Source: Cryptomeria japonica (lineage: Eukaryota > Streptophyta > Pinopsida > Cupressales > Cupressaceae). From it: a DNA stretch of 64,000 nt. The position numbers were made by a program, and so were the translations under genes. The DNA lies in the NCBI RefSeq assembly GCF_030272615.1, contig NC_081414.1, forward strand, positions 665,847,938-665,911,937, read 5' to 3'. Positions 1 to 11,690 of this stretch are shown one piece after another (position 1 is the first letter of the stretch; every line of letters starts with the position of its first letter). The notes under the pieces were generated by a model that saw nothing but the letters and a program-made list of their open reading frames with translations, made no database searches and was not told the origin of the DNA.

Positions 1-3000
1 AAGGGGGCATTACAACTTGCTCATGTAATATATCAACTCAAAAAGTAACATCAGTCCACATGGTAGTGTACTAACAAGAGATAGTATGTTTGAGCTCCAC
101 AGTGAATCATTTGAAAATTCTTATAATAATAAATTAAATAGAAAAAAATATAAAATATAACACAATAAAATATTAAATTTAATTTTAATTTAATCAAAAG
201 TCAAGGGGCATGTGAAGAATCATGACCATTGAAGAAAAAAGATACATAAGAAACACTAAACAAGGATAAGTAAGTACCATATAAAGAATACATCTTTATT
301 TATCTGAATTTACTCCTTTGGAATATGGAAATGTAGTTTATTTAATCCGAGGACAAAAACCCTCATGGTAGAAATCAGAGGACGCAGACCCTTTATTTTC
401 CTTGCTGAGTTTGTGGACAAAACTCCTTTACTCAGACGGATTAAGCAATCATTTACTAAAGGCATTAAACTGTATGGACCTGAAGAAAATTGACAATACT
501 ATAGAAAATCATACTCGATACAAATCTGGACAGATTTCAGATCATCCAAGCAATTTAATTTCTAGCTCTGCAATTTGAAAATTTAAAATAATTTTTTGAC
601 TAAAAGTTCAAAAAACATGTATTTCATAGAAAAATTGTAAATACCAATTCAATCCCAAATAAATTACAATTTGTTTAAAACATCACAAATAAATCACAAG
701 TTAAAGAAAAACCAGAATTTATTCATGATTATACCAAAATCTAGAAAATTCCTTATGATCACAAAAGATAAACAGCAATCCAATCTAAAACAGATCACTA
801 ACATTGTTACCTGAGGTTCCAATATGTTGATCTCTTTATTGTAGAGACTGAGATACTAAGTATACCTCGTTCTCTTTGAAAGGATGCTTTGTCTTTGTTA
901 TTTTATTTTCTCAAAATGTAGTACTTTGCATGCATGCCTTGTTAGACGGCAATAATTGGGTGGCACGGATGGAGTTTGGCAATCTAAATGTTTTGCATTA
1001 TTTTCTTCTTTCCATTTTCATGGATTGAACATCTTAAGAACCTCACTTAAAAATAATAGAAATGCTGTAATAAATTCAAAAATAGAATGCACCTTTCAGA
1101 TAGAGCAACAAGATACAGTGTTCTCTATTGTAAGGAAGCCATTGAAAACTATCTCAATATGAAATCTAAACATATATAATATTTTTACATGTCTCATGTA
1201 AATCTTTTGTCTACATTATATAATACTCAACTACCTGCCACTACCATTTACCACACAAATGTGGAATAAATACTTTTATTCTAATTAACTAGTGGGATGG
1301 ATACAAAGCATATGCATCCTAATCCTGTATTCAATACTACTTAACACACCATAAAACCATATCCCCAGGTACACTACAAAACACTTGGGATGCATGAAAG
1401 GATTTTGGCAATCAGTTGGACTGCACATGCAACATGCATATTGTAGTAGGTAGGAGATGTTGTGTATTGTTGTTACATGTTTTCAACACAATCATAGCTA
1501 AGGATTTATGGTTGTGTAAAAACCTCAACTGAATGCACACAGAAAAAGAAAATCTAATAATATTCCATCAACAATTAAAAAAATTCAAATCTACACATTC
1601 AAAACGAATTGCACTAGAGTGGTACAACTCACTGGGCACGCTTAGCATACAAATCTGAATGCATAAATGATTCTGGACTCTGCAGCATGCAAATCTGAAC
1701 ACCTTGGTGACCTGATGTTACCCAACACAATTATGTTGTCCCTCTGGACTCTGTACCCTCAAGAAATCAAGTTGACACACTTCTAGGTGTTCATCTCCAA
1801 CGACCAGAAGCTGTTGCGAGCAGCATCACATTCCTAGAAAAGAAATTGAATTTGTTTGTAATTTTTAGAAGTCCTTTTGTTTATCTTCCCAAGCTTTCTA
1901 TACTCTGATGCTCCCTACATCCCTCAAGTAATTTAACTAAAAAAACCATCCCTAAATGAATGCAAACTCAAACTGAAGTACTAGGTGCGAGATCAAGTCA
2001 CCCAGCTTATTACATTGATCAACATCCCTAGCTAACAATTATTACAGTTCAAAATATATGTTACTTCTACGCTGACAGTTCACTCACTAAACATCTGCTG
2101 ATTAGAGAATTGGACCCAACACACCATGACTGTCAAAAAGGGGACATTACAGGGTGCATGTTGTTGTGTGAAGTTTCCAGAGCAGGTACATCACGTTGTA
2201 TTGATTGCAGCAGAACAACTTACAAGTGTATTGAGGATAGGTTCTTTAAGAGTTCATGTTACATTCAGAATTGGTTCCTTGGGAGTGCACATTGCAATGA
2301 CAATTGGTTCTTTGAAAGTGTCTGCTGCCAGATTTATAAGTGCAAAGATCTCTCTTAGCATAAGTAAATTCTTTTGTGTATTCTAATCTTTTTGTTAGAT
2401 AATATATCAAAGTGTTGTATTTCCCCAAAATGATTTCACATGTAAATATAATATTTCCATATATAAATACATTTTTTGCTTTATTTGTCATTTTGTTTCA
2501 TAGTTGGATCTATTTCTATTTTGCAATATTCCTCTGTAATTAAGTATAAACACTTTTATTTCCCTTTAGACATGATTGATCAGAAAAGAATCAATGCTTA
2601 TTAGGGAACCTCAAATGATTATTTCTACTTGTATTTTTTTTTGGTAGGGAACCTCAAATGATTAAAATTTAACTATGATAATATTAGAGAATTGTTGATT
2701 CCCACAAAAATATGAACATGTGTAATCTACCGAACAAAAGGCAAGCTAGGAAATAAAAGTCCTGGATGATGGCCATAAATTATTTAACTTAAAACAAATG
2801 AGCTAAAATAGTTGCACATAATGGATAATGAGATTAAACTTAAAACTGGTCACACTTATGAAGAAAAGTAAGTTTGCCCATTGGCGGTAACTAATAATAA
2901 ATAATACCATCAGGATATGCAATAGGAAAACATTCCCAACTAGGGCATTCTAGAATCTATGCAGCAGATTCACAGAATTTTTGTAAACTCAAAGAAGTGA

Positions 3001-4795
3001 TTAAAAGTGAGTGTACCATCAAATTTTTTGGTCTTTGTAATCAAATATGTGAAGAGGTGGTTTATTGTCCACTATCTTAAAATACATAAGCATTGCCCTT
3101 ATTCTCTACACTAAATAATTTCGTTTGCAACAAATTTCATTGTAACTTTGGAAGAGAACCCACAGATTGATTACTTAGATCCTTATGTAACCAACCTAAC
3201 TGGATTTTCTAGCATCTATGAGATAAGGATGATATCATTTTCTAAAGACTTTTATAGTTTCAGCAGCCACAACTCTTATAATAGAATTATATTAGAAGCA
3301 CAAATCAATTTGACGAAAGCAAGAAGCATCATAAACACCTCCAGTTCAAAAATCACACAATCTTATCCAAAGTAGATGGACTGAGAATAAAAAATGAGTT
3401 TGGTTCAGTTATATGAAACTTTACACACTCCAAGTACCGAAGGAACTATGTACTGACTGTGTGCTGATATAAGAATTAATAAGAGCCAACTTACGGTTGC
3501 AATCTATCTTTCAAGAAAACAAATATGTGGTAATCATTATCTTTGGAAGTCATTCATTATAATTTGAAAACCTACTCGATCCTTTGAGTTTGAATCTGAT
3601 AGTTTCTCTCCTAGGCAACAGGCTTGCAAAGGGGTTACATTTTAAATCGAAAAATCAGAATCATTATGCAAACCCTAGAGCAGTAGGATACTGCAATTCA
3701 ATTTTTAAATTTAATGAACTTCAGGGAACATATACTGTATGTGAACCTATATTACGAATGCAATAAATCAGTAATGGAAAACAAATGTTAACTGGGACAT
3801 AAAATTCGACCAATGCAGGAGAAAGACTATTTAATTGTTTTCAAACTTTTGTTATTGGTAGCATCCAACTACCAGATAACTTGGCCAGGCATAAAATCAC
3901 CAATCAACTTTTACAAATTGTAATATTATAATGGAAATGTGAGAAGATACAGCCTATGCCTCTTAGTTCAAGTAAACCATCATATTAATAATGCTGTCAA
4001 AAAGAGTCATACCAGTAATACCGATGTAATGAACCTTTGCTGTACCTAGCTCGCCTTCCTGATAATTAGGGCCTGATCTATCCACCGAAGATTGGATTTA
4101 GAGCCACAAAAGGAAATTACGGTTCCTTGCAACTTTTAGATATTTTATTTTATATGTCAGCAATAATATTAGATCAGTGACATAATTATTGCAGCACAAA
4201 ATACATACACAACCCATTCTAGATTTTGAGGATTTTCCAGGTTGGTTGGACTACCCATCCAAACCCATCCCGTCTCTTAGGGCTAATAGGGCCACCTGGA
4301 GATGGGCCCAGCATACCCCTGGCTTGCACTCATTATCTTGAATGTACTAACAAACAGAGGATATCAGGAAGATAACAAATGCATACAGAAAACATAGATT
4401 CATGACTATATTACTTGGTTAACATTTATCCATTATATATAAATTTGTAGGGATTAATTCATTATATTTGTGCCTAGTTGCAGAAACATGACTATCATTA
4501 ATTAGTATTCATTTTCTTTACTTATTAGTTGTGTCTGAGAATGAATGAATTATTTTTATTCTTCTATCTGTCACTAAAGTGTATTTTAATGCAGCATACT
4601 AAACCTGATATTGCAGGTTACCTATCTGGCGTGAAGATTAAGTTCATTTTACCCTTTTGTACATTACAAATGTGCTTAGTTCATTTGGCAAGACATTTTT
4701 AGGCATGGAACCAATTAGCAATTAATCTAGGCCACTAGTTAAATTATATTCATTACAGTTATATGAGGAATGAAAGCAGATTTAATACAACTTGC
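1..4795. other. AT-rich intergenic region, no gene recognised
   Basis: No open frame longer than about 96 codons is present, and none resembles a known family. The short frames seen here, for example at 2110-2386 and 3148-3375, have no recognisable motif. Base composition is AT-rich with scattered GC-richer patches (about 2100-2350 and 4040-4340) that may be old retroelement or exon relics. I could not find paired LTRs, terminal inverted repeats or an RNA gene. Confidence 0.5.
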
Positions 4796-4799
4796 ACAA

Positions 4800-5200
4800 A
4801 GACATACTTCATCATTTCGACATTTAAGCGGATTGGCTTGGGGACATACCAACCTGTTGGCGATGGGGAGGGATGCTTACTAGGCGCTGGTCCTTCATCG
4901 CTGGGAAGAACCAGCACCTAGCCCTTTCACCTCCTCTGCTGACTTATGCGTTCCCAGGGCAGTCCTCATGGTTGTCTAGGCATCATAAATTATGAAAACT
5001 GAAATAAATATTATTACTGAGTAATGAAGTTACCTGCTGGATGCTTCTCCTTGCCCTTCTCTCCTTGTCGCCTCCTCTCCCATGTTTCCTTGGGGTGCGG
5101 GTTTATACCTCTTTGAAACCACGTGATTCCCCTTGAAACATGGCGTCTATTCCAGAGGTGGCTTGGGAATGGATGCGTCCTTTCATTACTCCCATTAGTT
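4800..5200 (-). other. Exon-like GC-rich blocks downstream of the BTB gene
   Basis: Two GC-richer blocks (about 5030-5200 and 4800-4985) are separated by AT-rich DNA. On the minus strand the first ends in CAG followed by GTAACT, a good plant donor site. The second is preceded by an AG after a T-rich stretch. Joined across these sites, one frame stays open through both blocks for about 50 codons and is rich in Arg, Lys and Ser. No family is recognised. The second block also holds a 13-bp-arm hairpin near 4878-4921. It could be a spliced 3' UTR of the BTB gene, an unrelated non-coding transcript or a repeat relic. Confidence 0.25.
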
Positions 5201-5488
5201 AAAATAAAAAGTATTTTAAGCGGTAAAAATAATTTATGTATTGAAAATATATATATTTATGTACATGTATTGTTTAATGTTTCTAATCATTGCCTGCTGT
5301 CTACACGAGAATATGACAACCGAGTCCCAAAATTCCTTAAAGATTTTGCATGGATAATATGCTTCTCCAAGTATCTTTTATCAAATTTCTATTCGCAAGT
5401 CCTCCAGTGGTAACGTATTCCATTAATCAGCCCTGTAAGAATCTAGCTAGAAACAAAATACCAAAATTTAGAGTCCACATTTAATTCT

Positions 5489-6763
5489 TCATTCGCCATC
5501 ACTCAGTCCTGAGACTACTTTATTTACATTTGTCACTGCTAACCATATTGCATCAATCCACCACTGAAAAACTTGCTTCTCCTGGTTTCCAAATCTCTCC
5601 ATAGAGCTTTTCCAAGACATAAATAGTGCTTTCTGGTCATCAAGAGGAAGGGTTCCTACCATTTTAGTAACACCCCCAACAAAGCTTTCAGAGTATGTCA
5701 GAAACGCACCACAGAATGGAGAGTAAAAACTAGACATGTTACAAATATGATATGCCATAACTGGCACCCACATTCTCAGAAAAGAAATTCGGAAAGACCT
5801 AGGAATAATTATATCCCCGTTCGCCAAACCCTTCATGTACCTGTCCACTAAAATTTGTAGCAGAAAATTTGAGAATGAACTTTGGTATCTTTCGTTAAGT
5901 AATATGTCAGGAAGTTGTGAATGTTCAACCAAAATTTTAAATGTGGTTTCAAAGATTCCACTATTGCAAATTTTAATAACATCTAATAGCCAAATTAGAT
6001 TCTCACAATCCGATTCCCTTCTCTGAGTAGACTCACGACTATTCTTAACACTCTCAACTTTGAGATTAAATTCATTTATAATTGTATCTCTACATACCTC
6101 TTGCATAGCGGGATATTTATTGTCTTGAAAATTTTCAATCAGGTACTGCACGATCGTTAGCCGCATACTGCTCTGAGGTATCTTATGGGATTTATTTCCC
6201 CACATGATAGAGAACATTTCTGGCAATTTCTTTCTTAAGAGCTCTAACTCTTTATTAAACAAAGAGTTGGGGATTCCAAATCTCGCAGATAAATCCGAAG
6301 AAACACTTACCTGAGAAGATGATAGCAGAGAATTGATTTTGTGTGATTGTTTGGGAGTCCATGGAACTGCTTCCAAATAATGCATGCATGCCTGAATGCC
6401 TTCTTCAAAAAGTAATTCAGAAGCAACGGGAAAAATATCTAGGGCTTCATCTACGCCAGAGAAGTAAAGGCATGTTCCCTTGTAAGATGAATACATGAGG
6501 CGAATACACTTTATGTAATTCTCAGCAACCCTATTGGGAAGGACAGCTAACTTGATTTCAGGAGACGAACTATGTAAAGACCACCGCTCGGAGAGCCTCG
6601 CCTGAAAAAACTTAGATTTGTTCAAAACATGAGAATGTAGATGCAGAGGATTACCCTCATATTCAACACCGTCAGAGCAAATTAACCGTAATATAACATC
6701 GCCACCATTCCCATCGCCAGTTTCGAAGGAATGTGTGTCCATTGCCGCAACCTCATCTTCCAT
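5489..6763 (-). CDS. BTB/POZ domain-containing protein, At3g05675-like
   Basis: The uninterrupted frame gives 424 residues from the ATG at 6763-6761, close to the usual length of the plant At3g05675-like group. The open frame extends 15 codons further upstream but begins at a GTG. An acceptor-like TTTGTTTCAG lies just before the ATG, which suggests a 5' UTR intron. Residues about 20-125 form the BTB/POZ fold: the core begins DVILRL, followed by the HLHSHVLNKSKFF helix typical of plant BTB proteins. The remaining C-terminal region is helical and resembles the NPH3-related C-terminus of this group. BTB proteins of this type are thought to act as substrate adaptors for CUL3 ubiquitin ligases, which is family knowledge and not shown here. 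There are no stops or frameshifts, and it is the only intact host gene recognised. Its 3' UTR probably lies at about 5320-5488. Confidence 0.85.
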   Translation of the reverse strand: MEDEVAAMDTHSFETGDGNGGDVILRLICSDGVEYEGNPLHLHSHVLNKSKFFQARLSERWSLHSSSPEIKLAVLPNRVAENYIKCIRLMYSSYKGTCLYFSGVDEALDIFPVASELLFEEGIQACMHYLEAVPWTPKQSHKINSLLSSSQVSVSSDLSARFGIPNSLFNKELELLRKKLPEMFSIMWGNKSHKIPQSSMRLTIVQYLIENFQDNKYPAMQEVCRDTIINEFNLKVESVKNSRESTQRRESDCENLIWLLDVIKICNSGIFETTFKILVEHSQLPDILLNERYQSSFSNFLLQILVDRYMKGLANGDIIIPRSFRISFLRMWVPVMAYHICNMSSFYSPFCGAFLTYSESFVGGVTKMVGTLPLDDQKALFMSWKSSMERFGNQEKQVFQWWIDAIWLAVTNVNKVVSGLSDGE

Positions 6764-6814
6764 GACTGATAACTGAAACAAATTAAGTTTCGAATTGTGG
6801 AGAACCACAAGCTT

Positions 6815-7090
6815 GGCAATGTCGTTTTTATGTGATCATAGCTTCAAATGGGGGTTTCTAAACTAGCCGACCTGTTCGAATTCAGGTTGATGAAACTTCT
6901 ATTAATGTTGACTGAAAGTCACAAAGGAAATTTTGAAATGTGAATCTCCACAGACCTGGCAACAATATTTTTAATCGATCATAGCTTTAAGGGTTAATAA
7001 AACCCAAGCGGTAAGGTGGCAAATGGGGATTTCTCAAATGATACAACTGTGCGAGTTCAGGTTGATGGATTAAAACGTCTCTTGAACTCT
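6815..7090 (-). repeat. Local duplication upstream of the BTB gene
   Basis: Two related segments (about 6815-6910 and 6957-7085) share the order: TGGCAA, a T-rich stretch, GATCATAGCTT, then CAAATGGGG, TTTCT, and CAGGTTGATG followed by a run ending in TCT. The copies are diverged, and the second contains an extra insert of about 30 bp. The region lies immediately 5' of the BTB gene, in its presumed 5' UTR, first intron or promoter, so it may affect its transcription. No obvious TATA box was fixed. Confidence 0.5.
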
Positions 7091-7100
7091 TTGTTGCGGA

Positions 7101-7907
7101 TCTAAAAAAACTTTGTGTTTATTCAAGGGTAAGGCTTTTCATTTGACACAATTTACATATTTCATATAGTGGGTCCATTCAATGAGGTTTAGATTTTAGT
7201 GACAAAAATAACATCAATAAGATTTATTTATTATTTATGTTAAGTTTAAAATATTTTGTTGTTTTATTATTTCATTAAAGTTTAAAATTTTGAAGGTATG
7301 ATTGATTCATGCTTTGTGGACTTTTAGTTTAGATAATATATTTGTCCCAATGACATAGATGTCAATATCTTTGTAATGTAACTATTTCCATTAAAATTAT
7401 TTGTGATTTAATTTTATTATTCTTTGTTAGATTTTATCTGATGTAAGATTGTTTTTAATGTTTAATTGAGTGATCAATTTGTTTGAGTGCAAAAGTTTTT
7501 GTCTTTTTTTTATGTTTTCAAGTGTATAAGAAATAAATCTACTTTGGATCTATTATTTTGTTATTTTTTCTTTAAGTGAAATAACTAGTTAACCAAATTA
7601 AGTGTATTATTCAAATTAACTTTAATTTATTTTATTAAATTGGAGATGGAGGCATTATTAGTACTTGTCGTCGGCTCACTCATTTTTTTCTTTTTCTATT
7701 GGATTTTAGGATCTACTATCTCAATGATTTTTTTAAGGTAAATTTAAGTACATTAAAATAATATTTAGTATGTTTAATTTATTTTTCAAATTATTTAGAT
7801 TTTGTATAGAGTCTTTTAAAGATTTATATCAAAATATAATATAAATTATTAGTATTATTTTAGTTATCCTCTTGCGATTTTAATATATAAATATTTGATA
7901 ATAAAAT
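7101..7907. other. AT-rich intergenic spacer
   Basis: Strongly AT-rich with no meaningful open frame. It separates the BTB promoter region from the LINE. No repeat structure was recognised beyond simple A/T runs. Confidence 0.5.
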
Positions 7908-7921
7908 AATATTATCAATAA
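7908..7921. repeat. LINE target-site duplication, left copy
   Basis: AATATTATCAATAA occurs here and, identically, at 14751-14764, immediately after the A-rich tail. This is the expected product of target-primed reverse transcription. Confidence 0.85.
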
Positions 7922-7978
7922 GTTTCAATTATTTTTCTTACACATGTAACACCAAACTTATGCATAATTGCGGAAAAA

Positions 7979-9313
7979 ATGGAGAGCAAAAATGTGCAAA
8001 GCAGAAATGTGCAGTCGAACCACAAAGATAAAAAAGGCAAGCACACTGAGGAGTTGCATGGGCATGAGCAATTGTTGGTAAATCTCGTCAAATGGAGGAT
8101 CTTGGAGGTCGATTGGGATGAGCATACAAGAGTGCAGAAGGTTCCTAAGGAGGGAAACAACATTAATCGAACCCTTGAAAGTAGATGCTACGAGGAAATA
8201 GACACAAATAAATCAGGATCCAAGATCGAAATTAACCTAACAGAGGAAGTAGTGGATGAAAGAGTTTTTTTTGAGAAACAAGTGGTCATCGTCAAATTTA
8301 TTGGACCAAAGATGTTGAGGAAATCCATTCATGATTGGGTTGATAACAAATGGGGAAAACACATTGTAGTCAAGTTTCTTCCAAAAGGCTTCTTCGTTGT
8401 TGTCTTCACAGAAGAATCTGAAAGGAATCATATCCTGGAAAAGGAAAACTGGTACTTGGGCAATCATCCACTATACATCCAACCCTGGACCCCTAACTTT
8501 GATCCCACTCCTTTAGCGGTTTATGAAGAACCGGTCTGGGTCCGATTATTTAATCTCCCAATTGAATATTGGAGCGACTCAAGTCTGGAGAAAATTGGTC
8601 GAATCCTAGGTACACTTTTGGAAATTGATGAAGAAATTATTGAAAGTGATCTGTATACATACATGAGGTTAAAAATTATGGCAATTAAGACCATTGCACA
8701 TTCTATCATGATCCTAGCATCAGATGAATAATGGAATAAGTGGGTCGAGGTAGAGAAAGAAATTAGGGCATGTCACAAATGCGGCAGTAAATTTCACCTA
8801 TCTGATAGATGCAAAATGTTTGTGAGAAGAGCATTTAACAGACCGTTGAGGAAACCCAAACAAGAATGGAGGAAAAAGATGGATCATTCACATGAGGGCG
8901 TCCTAATGCTGGAAGCACCTAAAGACAAAGCCAATACCAAAATAAACATATGAATGATAATTCACTTTTGCAGAATCCGACGACAATCCTCAATCCGGTG
9001 CAATTTGGATAGTTTAATTCAGGAGAATCCTCCAAAGGATTTGGAACAGAATGATCATGGTATTGTGGATGGTTTGGTAGATTCCTGCTCAGAGACCTCT
9101 GAACCATTTGAGGAAATGGAGGATATGGATACCCTGGACCCCAAAAGCATAAGCCAATCCACCAACATCCTCCTTGGTCGTTCCAAAGGAATGAGGGGCA
9201 GGAAAAGCAACAGGTTGGTCAGAGAACAAAGAGCCAATGAAAAAGGAATTGTCAGTGTCTTGAATTACTTGAAAGTATCAAAGGGAGAGAACCCCTCCCT
9301 TGGAGAAAAATGA
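7979..9313 (+). pseudogene. LINE ORF1 (DUF4283 plus zinc knuckle), two nonsense codons
   Basis: A single frame runs from the ATG at 7979 to the TGA at 9311-9313, interrupted by TAA at 8729-8731 and TGA at 8951-8953. Residues about 95-250 match the DUF4283 gag-like region of plant L1 elements (KFLPKGFFVVVF, then the WVRLFNLPIEYW block). After the first stop the same frame encodes a CCHC knuckle (CHKCGSKFHLSDRC), so the stop cuts off nucleic-acid binding. ORF1 proteins of this type bind the LINE RNA. The final TGA overlaps the ATG of ORF2 (ATGA at 9310-9313), suggesting termination-reinitiation coupling. Confidence 0.85.
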
Positions 9314-10405
9314 AGATCTCCTCGTGGAATGTCAGGGGCTTATCCATCCCTAACAAAAAACGCTTGGTCAAAAGATCCTTGACCAAGCTTGATTTGAAAA
9401 TAATAATTATGCAAGAGACAAAGCTCAATGGTGAGAAAGCAGTGGAATTTGTAGAATATTGCTACAGTTGGGAAGGAATCTTCCAAGATGCTAGGGGATC
9501 AGCTGGTGGTCTGGGTTTGATGTGGAATCCATCTCTCATCGATGTTATTCCAATTGCTTCATGCAATCATTGGATGGTCTATATCATTCAATGTAAGAGG
9601 TCAGATCTTCAATTTCCCCTATTTAATGTGTATGGACCAACTAAAACTGAGGAGAAGTTGAAAGATTGGAATGAGATTTCCATTCAGGTTAATTTGTTAG
9701 CATCTAATAAGGTGATAATTGCTGGTGATTTCAATGCCATCCTGGATATTGATGATAAGGCGGGTGGCCTAAAAAAACCTACCAAGGTAATGGATAATTT
9801 TTGGGGATTTTATATTCAACTGCAAACTAATTGATATCATTCCCAAAAATGGGAGATTCACTTGGACAAATAGAAGACTTAATTTTGCCAAGATTTCTGA
9901 AAGACTTGACAGGTTCTTGGTTGGTGAATGGTGGATGAAAGGCAACTTCTCATTGGAATCTAACATTATACCTCAAATAGGGTCGGATCACTTTCCTATT
10001 TCACTTTCAATTACTCACGATAATCCTTGTAAGAAAAATTATTTCAAAACTCTTAACATATGGTGGCATAATCCAAAACTGTTGAAGAATCTGAGGGAAT
10101 GGTGGCTCGAAGGTAATATCTTCTCTGGATCCCCAAGCTTCAGATTCACTAAACGCATGCATTTTCTAAAAAATAAGCTCAAAACATGGAATAAATTATC
10201 CTTTAAAAACATCTTTGCGGAGAAAACCAAGATTGAAGAAGAAGAATTGGAGAACATTAGTAATCATGTGATGGCAATGGGCATGACAAATAAAAAGTTT
10301 GAAGCTAAAAAGCTCTTAAAAGATCAGTACTCGGAAATCCTTAAAAGGGAGGAGCTGTATTGGAAAAAAAATCTAGGGAACTATGGATTGTTGATGGGGA
10401 CCTGA
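9310..10405 (+). pseudogene. LINE ORF2, endonuclease and linker part
   Basis: The ORF2 ATG at 9310 starts an apurinic-endonuclease-like domain. The visible blocks are SSWNVRGL (first Asn), QETK (Glu), NVYGP and AGDFNAI (Asp, Asn). The frame is lost after 9834. In another frame the endonuclease continues with NGRFTWTN, ERLDRFL and GSDHFPI, which carries the C-terminal SDH motif. The rest to 10405 is the charged linker before the reverse transcriptase. The enzyme would nick target DNA to prime reverse transcription. At least one frameshift separates the catalytic halves, so no active protein is possible without correction. Confidence 0.85.
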
Positions 10406-10542
10406 ACACAAAACAATTTCATGCCTCATCCAAGGCCAAAAGATTAAACAATAAAATTGGATCCATCAAGAATGGCAATGGCAATGTGTGTACTTTATAG
10501 AAATATATTGAACAATCTGCCATTGATTATTTCACTGATATT

Positions 10543-11690
10543 TTGGGGAGCAAAAACAATGATACCAATTCAACATATTCCTTAATTTATGAGGTTATTG
10601 AAACACTCATAACAGATGAAGATTGTGTGATGCTACAAGCTCCGTATACCTTGGAAGAAATTAAAAATGCAACTTTTTCCCTCCACCCACATAAGGCACC
10701 TAGACCAGATGGTATAACTGTCGAATGCTTTCAAAAATGTTGGGATTTCATGGGACAGGACATTTAGTTGATGGTGGAAGAATTCAAGAAAAAAAAGAAA
10801 TTTGTCAGAGAAATCAATCATACCCTGATAACAATGATTCCCAAGAAGCAGGACTGTGAATCAATGATGGATTATCGCCCCATTTCACTATGCAATACAA
10901 TTTACAAAATTATCTCCAAAGAATGGCGGAAAGACTTAAGAAAATATTACCGAAACTCATCTCAGAAAACAAAAATGGCTTCACCCCTGGATGGGAGATA
11001 GCCGATAGCATCATTTTGGTCTCAGAAGTCGTCCACTCAATATACAAAGAGAAACAGAAAGGTATGGTCATTAAACTAGATGTTGCCAAAGCATATGATC
11101 GAGTTGTATGGGACTTTTTAATATGTGTTCTAAAAGGATTTGGATTTCCTATCAAATGGATCGAATGTATCAAATTGTGTATATCCACTGTTAATTTCTC
11201 GATGATTGTCAATGGAAATGTGTGTGGCTTATTCGGAGCCACGAATGGCCTGCATCAAGGAGACCCGTTATCTCCTACCGTTTTGTGATTATGGTTGAAG
11301 TTCTTGGGAAATTAATAAAAAAAGACATGCAGACAACAAATGGAAAGGGATGAAAGTGCATAACCAATTGGATACTATTAATCATTCCCAATTTGTTGTA
11401 AAAAACAATAATCTTTGGGTAAGCCTTGTTGGTTGAAGCCAAGAACATTATGAGCACATTGAATGTATACTCTGAATAATCCGGGTAGGTGATGAATAAA
11501 AGCAAGTCGCAACTATTCTTCTTCAACACTAAAATGCAGGATCAACAAAGGATCTCGAACCTATTGGGAATAAAAGTTTCTCAATTTCCAATCAAATATT
11601 TGGGGGTTAGAATTGAGAAAGGATGTAGGCAGTCTCAGATTTGGGAAGATGTTTTGAAATCTTGTTCGACCAAAACAACGCTTTGAAAGA
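10543..11690 (+). pseudogene. LINE ORF2, reverse transcriptase part
   Basis: Reverse transcriptase blocks appear in order across three frames. First is HKAPRPDGITVE (cf. HKAPGPDGF), then a TAG at 10765-10767. Next come [11 protein letters not shown] and [10 protein letters not shown], followed by a frame change to NGFTPGW, KLDVAKAYDRVVWDF (block with the first catalytic Asp) and GLHQGDPLSP. Another frame break follows, and the expected FADD block near 11380-11400 is unrecognisable. The frame beginning near 11489 has the KSQLFFFNT and IKYLGVRI blocks typical just after it. The enzyme is dead because the FADD-type active site is lost and frames are broken. Confidence 0.85.

Noticed and set aside
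4878-4921. Small hairpin that could be a tRNA or other RNA gene
   Set aside because: Arms of 13 bp only, with no cloverleaf, A/B boxes or terminator seen.
6764-6808. 15-codon N-terminal extension of the BTB protein
   Set aside because: It starts at GTG and overlaps an acceptor-like TTTGTTTCAG. The ATG at 6763 is a better start.
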